A DNA stretch of 59,724 nucleotides from an uncultured Schlesneria sp. GTDB taxonomy: Bacteria; Planctomycetota; Planctomycetia; Planctomycetales; Planctomycetaceae. Numbering within the stretch: position 1 is the stretch's first letter; each line of letters starts with the position of its first letter. The stretch spans positions 1-59,724 of the forward strand of contig CAIMFH010000090.1 in assembly GCA_903840265.1 (NCBI GenBank). Reading direction: 5' to 3'. Shown in pieces: positions 27,750 through 35,227 of this stretch. The translations under genes and the position numbers were made by a program. Under the pieces are notes generated by a model. It was given only the letters and a program-made list of their open reading frames with translations, was not told the DNA's origin and did no database searches.

Positions 27750-27779
27750 CGTAGCATGGATTTGATGAACTCGATCCAA

Positions 27780-28019
27780 ATGAACGTACGTGCTTCTGCG
27801 TAGGAGAAACATCATTTCGGGTGCCACTGGCGACGGCTTTGCGTTGCCAGTGTCTTGCCGATGTGTCAAAGAGTAAACAATGCGAGGTGACGAGCATGTT
27901 GCACGCGCTCGTCACCCGGATAAGAGCGGTTGAAGCGACGCGAAGACACTGGTGGCCCAGGGCTGCCACCAGTGGCACCCAACCTGAAATCCAAAACGAG
28001 TAGAATCGCACTCGGTCAT
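27780..28019. repeat. ~240-bp hairpin-rich element, copy 1
   Basis: This copy aligns over ~215 bp with the element at 30605-30843. Inside, GGGTGCCACTGG (27829-27840) and CCAGTGGCACCC (27969-27980) are inverted, and GGTGACGAGC...GCTCGTCACC forms a perfect 10-bp hairpin. The outer ends (ATGAACGTACGTGCTTCTGC and CGAGTAGAATCGCACTCGGT) are degenerate inverted repeats. It ends ~60 bp before the second vWA gene. Confidence 0.88.
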
Positions 28020-28079
28020 CTGGTTTGAAGTCAGACTTCTTCGTCTATCGAGCCTTCGGGTGCTGTCCTGCGGAGATTG

Positions 28080-29981
28080 ATGAATATGATCAAGGTCAAT
28101 CGTGACAGTCTGACCACAATGACCGTCTCCGTGCTCCTGCATGTCGCGATTCTCTTTGCCCTCTCGTTCCTGGTCTTTGAAGGACCGATGGCACAGCTGC
28201 AGATGGTGCTGGATACGGTGTTCGACGCCGAAGAGCGAGCTCCTGAAGAGTTCGCCAAAGATGTCGAAGAATCGACAGTCGCGACCGAGTCGGTGAACTT
28301 CGTCACGGGTGCCACGGCGGTGGGGATGAGTGCCGGGGCGAGTAGCGGCGGCGGCAACGGCGGAGTCGCTGTTGCTCAGCAACGAATTGAACAGGCCGAA
28401 AGCCTGCGTGTGGCCGAAGTCAGAGTGAACATGGGGGCGATGAATGTTCCCGGGTTCAATGTGATCGGTAAGGATCTGGGGACAGGACAGGTGACCGGAG
28501 AAACCGGTCGAGTTGTGGAGGGATACGGAGCTGCGCTGGGGCAGATCACTCAGGAACTCGTGCGCCTGATGCGGGAGTCCCGGGTCCACGTGGTCTGGCT
28601 GTTCGATGAGTCGGAAAGTATGACCGACGATCAGAAAGAGATCCGCGAGCGATTCTATAAGGTTTATGAAGAATTAGGGCTGGTCCAAAAGCATGATTCG
28701 AAGCTGAAGACATCGGACGAGGTGCTGCTGACTTCGATCATGAGCTTTGGCAAGGGGATCACCGAGCACACGCAGAAGCCGACTGCGAATTCAGACGACA
28801 TCAAAGCGGCGATCGACAAGATCAAGGTGGACGAGTCGGGTTTGGAGAATACCTGTGCGGCCATCACGTCGGCCGTCGGCAAATACGCGACCTCTGCAAT
28901 TCGGCAGAAGCGAAGGCTGATCGTGATCGTCGTCTCCGACGAATCCGGTGACGATGGCGAGCACGTGGAAGAGGCGATTCAACGCTGCAAATCCGCGGAT
29001 GCTCCCGTGTATATCATGGGCCGCTATTCCGTGTTCGGCTATCCCTATGCTCGCCTGAAATGGGTTGATCCCAAGTACGGTTTGACGCACTGGCTGCAGA
29101 TCAATCGCGGGCCTGAAACAGCGTTTCCTGAATGTCTGCAGTTCGACGGACTGCACGGTCGCTGGGATGTGTTCTCGAGCGGTGTTGGCCCTTATGAGCA
29201 GGTACGCATCGCGAAACAGACGGGCGGTATCTTCTTCATGCTGCCAGGTAAAGAAGACAATCTGGCGGGTGCCGGATCGCTGGAAGCGCGCAAGTTTGAG
29301 ATGCTGGACATGAAAGAGTACATGCCGGACATCAGTTCTCGCATGGAGTATGCCAAGGAGCGTGACGCCAGCAAATTCCGCGATGCCCAGTGGCGTGTCA
29401 TTGCCACGTTGAATCCGCATAAAGACGAGAAGCTGAACATGCGAGAGCATCGTTACAGCTTGGATCCAAATCAATTTGCGACAGAGGGCAAAGAGACTTT
29501 TGATCGAGCATTGCGAGCGATGGGCATGCTGAATGAAGCAGTTCAGCTGCTGGATTCGGTCAAGAAACAGCGAGACAAAGAGCCCGCAGAACGGTGGCGC
29601 GCCAACTACGATCTGATGCATGCCCAGTGCCTGGCCTATCGCGTTCGCTTGTTTCAGTTGTTGCTGTCACTGGACGCTCATCAGAAGAAAAAGCCTGTTC
29701 CGAAGGATTCCAAAAACAACTATTGGGACATCCGCCGCGTGCAGGAGATGCTTGAGCCCGACAAGGAACAAGTCAGGCAGACGAAGGTCGACATAGCAGA
29801 GCTGAAGAAGCAGAACGAAGTCGCGAAGGCCGAGTTTAAGGACGTGATTAACCGTCATCCAGGCACACCTTGGGCTCGTCGCGCCGAATGGGAGTTGACC
29901 CATGGATTTGGGATGAAGTTTGGCGAAGCCTACTGGGATCCACGGTACGATAAACTCGACATCAAGGTGCCGAAGCAGTGA
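28080..29981 (+). CDS. Membrane-anchored vWA domain protein B
   Basis: A 633-residue paralog of vWA A. A membrane helix lies at ~13-34 (TVSVLLHVAILFALSFLVF), then an acidic stalk with a Gly-rich stretch (GASSGGGNGG). The vWA domain starts at ~170 with MIDAS DESES (Asp176) and VIVVSDESGDDGE, and a helical C-terminal region ends with HPGTPWARRAEWEL. In both paralogs a GPET motif and a FGPY/VGPY segment follow the vWA domain. A CGGAG site precedes both ATG 28080 and ATG 28086; I use the first, and a TTG just before it is also in frame. The next gene begins 43 bp after its stop, so they are probably co-transcribed. Confidence 0.87.
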   Translation: MNMIKVNRDSLTTMTVSVLLHVAILFALSFLVFEGPMAQLQMVLDTVFDAEERAPEEFAKDVEESTVATESVNFVTGATAVGMSAGASSGGGNGGVAVAQQRIEQAESLRVAEVRVNMGAMNVPGFNVIGKDLGTGQVTGETGRVVEGYGAALGQITQELVRLMRESRVHVVWLFDESESMTDDQKEIRERFYKVYEELGLVQKHDSKLKTSDEVLLTSIMSFGKGITEHTQKPTANSDDIKAAIDKIKVDESGLENTCAAITSAVGKYATSAIRQKRRLIVIVVSDESGDDGEHVEEAIQRCKSADAPVYIMGRYSVFGYPYARLKWVDPKYGLTHWLQINRGPETAFPECLQFDGLHGRWDVFSSGVGPYEQVRIAKQTGGIFFMLPGKEDNLAGAGSLEARKFEMLDMKEYMPDISSRMEYAKERDASKFRDAQWRVIATLNPHKDEKLNMREHRYSLDPNQFATEGKETFDRALRAMGMLNEAVQLLDSVKKQRDKEPAERWRANYDLMHAQCLAYRVRLFQLLLSLDAHQKKKPVPKDSKNNYWDIRRVQEMLEPDKEQVRQTKVDIAELKKQNEVAKAEFKDVINRHPGTPWARRAEWELTHGFGMKFGEAYWDPRYDKLDIKVPKQ

Positions 29982-30024
29982 TGCTTCTCATTCAACTTCG
30001 CCGAACATCCGCGGACGACCGCTC

Positions 30025-30546
30025 ATGATTTCTAATATTGAGAAGCGACAAAAAAAGCAGTTGGAAGCGGCCGAGGGCTTTCTGTTATTGGGCATGCCCG
30101 ATCATGCCTTGGATGCTCTGAAGCAGGTTTCTGATTTCGGATCGGCCGAGTTTTATTGCCACTTGCTGCGTGGTGATGCCTGGCGAACAAAGCTTGAGTA
30201 CGAACAGGCGCTCATATGCTTTCTGCAAGCACATGAACTGAACCCACAAAGCCTGGATGCCTTGATGGGCATGGCCTGGTGCTACAAGCGAACCGACCGC
30301 GTCGCACAGTCGGTCGAGTGTATGCAGACGGCCTATCAGGATCACGCGACTGAGTCGATTGTGTTGTACAACATGGCGTGCTACCTGGCCCTCGATGGAA
30401 ATCGCGAACAGGCGCTGTCGTGGCTGGGTCGGGCTTTGCGAATGGACAAAACCCTCTGCAAGCTGGTTCCCGCCGAGACCGATTTTGATTCGCTTAAGCA
30501 CGATCCCGACTTCCAGCACCTGTTGGAATTGCTGACGGGAGAGTAA
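30025..30546 (+). CDS. Small TPR-repeat protein
   Basis: A 173-residue soluble helical protein with TPR-type repeats (AEGFLLLGMPDHALDALKQV, LICFLQAHELNPQSLDALMGMAWCYKR, VLYNMACYLALDGNREQALSWLGRALRMD). The last part, AETDFDSLKHDPDFQHLLELL, is a motif often seen at the end of short TPR proteins. No signal peptide. Its place right after vWA B suggests a cytoplasmic partner or adaptor for the vWA proteins. ATG 30025 is preferred; the frame extends back over the vWA B end but is not similar to anything there. Confidence 0.85.
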   Translation: MISNIEKRQKKQLEAAEGFLLLGMPDHALDALKQVSDFGSAEFYCHLLRGDAWRTKLEYEQALICFLQAHELNPQSLDALMGMAWCYKRTDRVAQSVECMQTAYQDHATESIVLYNMACYLALDGNREQALSWLGRALRMDKTLCKLVPAETDFDSLKHDPDFQHLLELLTGE

Positions 30547-30604
30547 GCTGGTCCGCGATTCCGGGAGCGATCAAAAATCCCGGATCACAATTGCGTCGAT
30601 CTAC

Positions 30605-30843
30605 ATGACCGTGCGCGATTCTGCTGGCGAGAAACATAAGTTTGGGTGCCACTGACGACGGCTTTGCGTCGCCAGTGTCTTGCCGATGTGTCAAAGAGTA
30701 ACTAATGCATGGTGACGAGCATGTTGCACACGCTCGTCACCTGATCAAAGCGATTGCAGCGACGTGAAGACACTGGTGGCCCAGAGCGGCCACCAGTGGC
30801 ACCCAACCTGAAATCCAAAACGAGCAGAATCGCGCACGGTCAT
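30605..30843. repeat. ~240-bp hairpin-rich element with 23-bp terminal inverted repeats, copy 2
   Basis: The ends 30605-30627 (ATGACCGTGCGCGATTCTGC then TGG) and 30821-30843 are inverted with one mismatch in 23. Inner modules match copy 1: GGGTGCCACTG and CAGTGGCACCC inverted, and the 10-bp GGTGACGAGC hairpin. No open frame spans it, so it looks like a non-autonomous, MITE-like element. No convincing target duplication is visible at its edges. Confidence 0.92.
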
Positions 30844-30880
30844 TTAGTACACCGTCGCGTCGTCCGCGGGAGAGGTCCGC

Positions 30881-31702
30881 ATGGCAGAGATAATGCAGTT
30901 CGGGTCGTTCTGCCTGCTGGCGGAGTATAATCCCTATCGCGGCAATCCCTGGCTATTGCCTGCGCTGGAGGGGGGCAAGACCCTGTTGGCGCTCGCCTAT
31001 TCCGTCTTCTGGTTCTGGATGCTCTGGCACTGCATGCGGACGGAACCCGATCGGCAGTATTGGATGTGGCTGATGATCTTCGTGCCGGGCATCGGCGTGG
31101 TCGTTTATTTTGTGACGCGATATCTTCCTTCCGCAGATTATCGAGCTCCCGCGTTTTTCAAACGCTGGACTCGCGGACGCGAGTTGTCTCGATTGGAGAC
31201 GGCAGCGGTTCAGATCGGCAATCCGTATCAGTTCACTCAATGGGGCGACGCACTCCGCGATGCCGGCATGCAGGAGGAAGCAGCAAGGGCCTACTCCAAA
31301 GCACTCGCCAAGGAACCACTCAATCTGCAGGCCTTATGGGGATCGGCTCAAGTCGCCGCGGTTCAAAAACGCCATGCCGATGTCTGTCAGTTGACGCGGC
31401 AGATCCTCGACAAAGATCCTCAGTACAAATTTGGTGACGTGTCACTGGCCTATGGGAAAGCGAAGTTGGAACTGGGAGAGACCGCCGAGGCTACCAGCCA
31501 CTTCGAGCAGCATGTCCGGCGCTGGCGACATCCCGAGGCCGTTTATCTGCTGGCCGATCTGCATGCTCAGCAAGGAAACACGCAGGTCGCCCGCGAACAT
31601 CTGCAGGCATTATTGCATGACATCAACGGCAGCCCGGCCGCGATTGCGCGGCGCTATGGTCGTTGGAAGAGCAGGGCTCGGCAATTGCTGCGGAAGCTGT
31701 GA
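30881..31702 (+). CDS. Membrane TPR protein
   Basis: A 273-residue protein. Two hydrophobic helices (~33-50, LLALAYSVFWFWMLWHCM, and ~61-80, WMWLMIFVPGIGVVVYFVT) resemble the PLDc_N-type short membrane module. A cytoplasmic TPR region follows (QFTQWGDALRDAGMQEEAARAYSKALAKEPLNLQALWG and AVYLLADLHAQQGNTQVAREHLQAL). The start ATG has GGGAGAGG upstream. It follows the small TPR gene after the second repeat element, in the same direction as the vWA genes, and may belong to the same envelope assembly. Confidence 0.85.
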   Translation: MAEIMQFGSFCLLAEYNPYRGNPWLLPALEGGKTLLALAYSVFWFWMLWHCMRTEPDRQYWMWLMIFVPGIGVVVYFVTRYLPSADYRAPAFFKRWTRGRELSRLETAAVQIGNPYQFTQWGDALRDAGMQEEAARAYSKALAKEPLNLQALWGSAQVAAVQKRHADVCQLTRQILDKDPQYKFGDVSLAYGKAKLELGETAEATSHFEQHVRRWRHPEAVYLLADLHAQQGNTQVAREHLQALLHDINGSPAAIARRYGRWKSRARQLLRKL

Positions 31703-32036
31703 TGGGGCGGTTTTTGAAGTCCAGAAGAAATAGGACTGATGGGGCAGATGAGACGTATGAAACTGGCCAGCTAAAGAGCGGCTACCCTGCCGCCACTTTC
31801 GCATCGTAGCTGCAAGTCGCTGTTTCCGCCCGGGCGGAGAGCTAGGTCGTTATCGAGGGGTGCTGTAGCTTGCAAGTTGTTGGCTCCGTTGGGGTGAGCC
31901 GGGTGAGCCCAACGGAAGCCCGGAAGCGGATGAAATTCGGCCGCTAAGCCAGCCGCGACTGCCGAGCCTTTCTGGCGGTCGCGCGTCGACGTATCCTAGA
32001 CGCCAATATTCCTCTGGAACTCCTAAGGTTTGACAC
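31703..32036. other. Intergenic region with a short hairpin
   Basis: About 330 bp. GGCTCCGTTGGG...CCCAACGGAAGCC (~31880-31923) forms a hairpin, and the early part has an AATAGGACTGATGGGGCAGATGAGACG-like tract similar to one at 51177-51224. No gene is seen. The promoter of the next gene must lie here but I cannot place it. Confidence 0.55.
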
Positions 32037-32996
32037 ATGTCTTTAGATTTCTCGCGTCGCGATTTTTTAGGTGCTTCTGCTGCCGTCCTGGCGGGTGCTT
32101 CAGTGTCGGTTGCTCAAGAGTCGAAGCCGGTGGCCTCGAAGTCGGATCCTTTTCGCCACTGCTTGAACACGAGCACGATTCGCGAATGTTCTTATCAAGG
32201 GAAAAAGGTCGACATCCTGGCGGACATCGATGTCGCTTCTAAAGCCGGCTATACCGGGGTCGAGCCTTGGATTAACGAACTGGATCAGTACACGAAGACC
32301 GGCGGGTCGCTGACGGATCTGCGCAAGCGTATCTCCGACGCGGGGCTGACGGTCGAGAGCGCGATTGGGTTTGCGGCGTTCCTGCACGAAGATGAGTCCG
32401 AGCGAAAGAAGGGTCTCGAAGAAGCCAAGCGATGTATGGGGCTGGTCCATGCCATCGGTGGCACGCGTCTGGCCGCTCCGCCGGTGGGGGTGACTGATAA
32501 GACAGGGCTGGATCTGTTTAAGCTGGCTGATCGATACCACGCGTTGTGCGAAGTCGCTCAGGTGGAGGGGGTGCTGCCCCAGTTGGAATTGTGGGGCTTC
32601 TCCAAGACGCTGTCTCGCCTGGGTGAAGTCGCCTTCGTCGGGATCGAAGCCGCTCATCCTCAGGCCTGTTTCCTGCTGGATATCTATCACATCTACAAAG
32701 GTGGGTCAGACTTTGAAGGTCTGGCCATGTTCGCCGGCGGCCGGATGCACAACTTCCATGTGAATGACTATCCGGGTGAGCCTCCACGAGCAACGATCAA
32801 CGATGCACAGCGAGTGTATCCCGGCGATGGAGTCGCTCCCTTGGACAAGATCTTCCGCACGTTGCGCGATGTCGGCTATCGCGGCGTTCTGTCGCTGGAA
32901 TTGTTCAATCGCGAGTATTGGAAGCAAGACGCGTTGGAAGTCGCCAAGACCGGTTTGGAAAAGACGAAGGCCGCCGTTGCCCGCGCGTTGGCGTAG
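32037..32996 (+). CDS. Tat-exported sugar isomerase/epimerase-like TIM barrel protein
   Basis: A 319-residue protein with a twin-arginine signal (SRRDFLGASAAVLAGASVSVA), so it is exported folded to the periplasm. The rest is an AP-endonuclease-2/xylose-isomerase-like TIM barrel: YTGVEPW, the metal-ligand Glu in LELWGF, LLDIYHIYKGG with Asp and His, FHVNDYPGE, and the last Glu in LSLELFN. These enzymes isomerise or epimerise sugars and keto acids (hydroxypyruvate isomerase is one example). Exported members are common in planctomycetes. The true substrate is not visible. Confidence 0.9.
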   Translation: MSLDFSRRDFLGASAAVLAGASVSVAQESKPVASKSDPFRHCLNTSTIRECSYQGKKVDILADIDVASKAGYTGVEPWINELDQYTKTGGSLTDLRKRISDAGLTVESAIGFAAFLHEDESERKKGLEEAKRCMGLVHAIGGTRLAAPPVGVTDKTGLDLFKLADRYHALCEVAQVEGVLPQLELWGFSKTLSRLGEVAFVGIEAAHPQACFLLDIYHIYKGGSDFEGLAMFAGGRMHNFHVNDYPGEPPRATINDAQRVYPGDGVAPLDKIFRTLRDVGYRGVLSLELFNREYWKQDALEVAKTGLEKTKAAVARALA

Positions 32997-33041
32997 GACC
33001 TTTACTGTCGGCTCGAATGTAGCCTCTGCAAGTATTGAAAC

Positions 33042-33058
33042 GGCACACGGAGTGTGCC
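33042..33058. repeat. GGCACACGGAGTGTGCC palindrome, copy 1
   Basis: A 7-bp stem with a 3-nt loop. Two more exact copies (56180-56196, and 58420-58436 inverted) share flanking ...AACG and CTACATT bases, so the repeat unit is ~30 bp. Here it lies in the leader of the esterase gene. Confidence 0.85.
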
Positions 33059-33091
33059 TACTACATTAAACGCCCCTTGGAAAAAATAGCC

Positions 33092-34003
33092 ATGATTCAT
33101 CGAATTCTTCGTTCGTCGTCGCTGTCGATTGCTGTGATCACGTTGATTGCTTTGGCCTTCAGTTCAACTTGCCAAGCGGAAATCGTCGTTGAGCAGGATC
33201 TGGTGTACGGCAAAGGGGGCGATGTCGAGTTGAAGCTGGATCTGGCTCGTCCTAAAGAAGGAGACGGACCGTTTCCGGGGTTGGTGCTGATTCATGGCGG
33301 TGGCTGGGCCGGTGGGAATCGACAGGACTTCAAACCTGTGATGCAGCAGGCGGCCGAGAAGGGCTATGTCGCGATCACGATCGCCTATCGTCTGACGGAG
33401 CCGGACCCGGCAACCAAGCAGGGCAAAGTGCCGTTTCCCGCTCAGATTGAAGACTGTAAGTGTGCAGTGCGCTGGTTGAAAACCAATGCCAAAAAGTATC
33501 ATGTCGATCCTGAGCATATTGGCGTCGGTGGCGCATCGGCGGGTGGACACCTCAGCTTGCTGGTTGGTCTGACAGATGCCAAGAGCAAACTGGAGGGGCA
33601 GGGCGGGAACGCCGATCAGTCCAGCCGCGTGCAGGCTGTGGTCAACATCTTCGGTCCGACAGACATGGCCGAGTGCTGGAAGGTCTCTCCGCAAGCCAGG
33701 CCGTTCATTCAAGGGCTGATTGGCAAACCCGAAGAGGCCCCTGATGCCTACAAAGCGGCCAGCCCCCTGACGTACGTCACCGATGACGATCCGCCAGTGC
33801 TGACCTTGCATGGTGCTTCAGATACGCTCGTCCCGCCTTCACAAGCGCAGTTGCTCGATGATGCCATCAAGCTCACCAAGGCCAAGCATGAACTCTTGAT
33901 TCTGGAAGGCCAGGGCCATGGCTTCAACGGCGAGTCGCAGAAAAAGGCATCGGATGCGATGTGGAGTTTTCTGGACAAGCATCTCAAGCCCAAAGGCCAG
34001 TGA
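33092..34003 (+). CDS. Secreted esterase/lipase-like alpha/beta hydrolase
   Basis: A 303-residue protein with a Sec signal peptide (~1-30, ending STCQA). It belongs to the BD-FAE/acetyl-esterase type hydrolases: HGGGWAGGNR forms the oxyanion hole, the nucleophile Ser149 lies in GGASAGGH, the acid Asp in HGASDTLVP and the base His in EGQGHGF. Such enzymes remove acetyl or feruloyl groups from polysaccharides or act on small esters. ATG 33092 begins the signal peptide; the longer frame runs through a repeat. Its stop is only 12 bp from that of the convergent J-like gene. Confidence 0.9.
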   Translation: MIHRILRSSSLSIAVITLIALAFSSTCQAEIVVEQDLVYGKGGDVELKLDLARPKEGDGPFPGLVLIHGGGWAGGNRQDFKPVMQQAAEKGYVAITIAYRLTEPDPATKQGKVPFPAQIEDCKCAVRWLKTNAKKYHVDPEHIGVGGASAGGHLSLLVGLTDAKSKLEGQGGNADQSSRVQAVVNIFGPTDMAECWKVSPQARPFIQGLIGKPEEAPDAYKAASPLTYVTDDDPPVLTLHGASDTLVPPSQAQLLDDAIKLTKAKHELLILEGQGHGFNGESQKKASDAMWSFLDKHLKPKGQ

Positions 34004-34015
34004 TGTTCAGGTCGG

Positions 34016-35026
34016 TCATTTCTGCTTGACGTAGGTGTTGTAAATCCCATAGGCCAGCGGCAGCCCGATCACGATTGCTGAATAGGGGACCAGTTCGGGC
34101 AGCTTCATTTTCTTGTAGATGAAGTCATACAGGATAAATGTGTCGAGCAGTCCGAAGCCGATCACGACCCAGCACATGGCCAGCATCCCCATCTGGCGGC
34201 GCTGGTACTTTTCGTCGTCAGTCATTTGAGAGACCGGCTTGGCCGTGATCTTGCCGGAAGACTTCCCTTTGTTTCCTTTCACTGTTTCTGCGGCTTCTTT
34301 GCGCAGCCCCGCGGCGTAGTATTTGGCGATCCCTTGATTGATGCTCAGCGGGGTCGCGATGACGGGGCGAATGGGCATGTTGAACCGCAGTCGGATCTCG
34401 TCCTGCAGTTCGGCATCAGGCTCTTCGGTACAGGCGACCAGAACACCGTCATGGTCGATGAACAGCGGCAGGCAGACGTGGCGCCGCACTACCGATCGGG
34501 GAACCTGATCCAGGATCGAGTCATCCGGCAGCAGTTCCGCGAGTTCGACGAAGGGCCGCCCCAGTTCCTTGGCGTAGGCTCGCGCTGCAACATCGGCGTC
34601 GGCCAGTTTCAATTGGACCAGCGTATCGCGGATCGACAGGCCCGTTCGCTCGGAATGCGACTTCACTTCGCGGATCTGCTCGGCAGAGATGATGCCTTCA
34701 TCTTGCAGATACGATGTCATCGGGCGGCGGCCGGTTGTGGCGTCGCGATCATCAATGACTCGACCCAGGCTCTGGTCGTATTCCTGCTTGGCTTCTTCGT
34801 CGGTCAGGCACAGCATGGCCTTCGCCAACTCGTTCAGCAGTGACTGCGACTCGTTCGAGTACTGACCGGTGGCGTACTTGCGGACGTGCGCGTTCAGCTT
34901 TTTATAGTTCTTGCGAACTTTTTCGGCGTCGTCTTCAAACTGGACCAGCCGCAGCAGTTGATAGTGATCTGGTGGCCGTTGTCCCTCGGGGATTCCCAGC
35001 CATTCTTTGTAGACGTCGATCGCCAC
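34016..35026 (-). CDS. J-domain-like/GspE-N/two-helix membrane protein
   Basis: A 336-residue protein. Residues ~4-88 resemble a planctomycete J-like domain: WLGIPEGQRPPDHYQLLRL, then AEKVRKNYKKLNAHV and LLNELAKAMLCLTDEEAKQEYDQSL. The HPD tripeptide needed by true J domains to activate Hsp70 is absent. Residues ~104-235 match the GspE N-terminal fold (GRPFVELAELLPDDSILDQVP, RRHVCLPLFIDHDGVLVACTEEPD). Two membrane helices (~281-301, 312-332) end the protein. The GTG at 35026 is chosen because GAGGAGG stands just upstream; a longer frame to 35206 crosses a repeat hairpin. The Hsp70 gene lies directly upstream on the same strand. Confidence 0.85.
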   Translation of the reverse strand: MAIDVYKEWLGIPEGQRPPDHYQLLRLVQFEDDAEKVRKNYKKLNAHVRKYATGQYSNESQSLLNELAKAMLCLTDEEAKQEYDQSLGRVIDDRDATTGRRPMTSYLQDEGIISAEQIREVKSHSERTGLSIRDTLVQLKLADADVAARAYAKELGRPFVELAELLPDDSILDQVPRSVVRRHVCLPLFIDHDGVLVACTEEPDAELQDEIRLRFNMPIRPVIATPLSINQGIAKYYAAGLRKEAAETVKGNKGKSSGKITAKPVSQMTDDEKYQRRQMGMLAMCWVVIGFGLLDTFILYDFIYKKMKLPELVPYSAIVIGLPLAYGIYNTYVKQK

Positions 35027-35106
35027 CTGATCCTCCTCAGCGGGCCGAGCGAGCCCTCTGGTCCTGCGATGGGTCCGTTTGGAAAGGGCGAATGCCTTCT
35101 CTATTC

Positions 35107-35204
35107 GGGGTGCTACGGTCATGGCGTCTTCGACATGGCCGCGTGTGCAAAGTTGATGTCGAATCTGCACGGCTATGTCGAAGACTCCATAACCGTGGCA
35201 CCCC
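35107..35204. repeat. GGGGTGCTACGG...CCGTGGCACCCC inverted repeat
   Basis: A ~98-bp hairpin between the Hsp70 stop and the J-like start, with arms GGGGTGCTACGGTCATGGCG and TCCATAACCGTGGCACCCC plus inner GTCTTCGACATGGCCG/GGCTATGTCGAAGAC. Half of the same unit occurs at ~5142-5175. It would fold in the transcript joining the two genes and might attenuate or process it. Confidence 0.8.
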
Positions 35205-35227
35205 AATCGGTGTGCGTTTTGGCTTAA

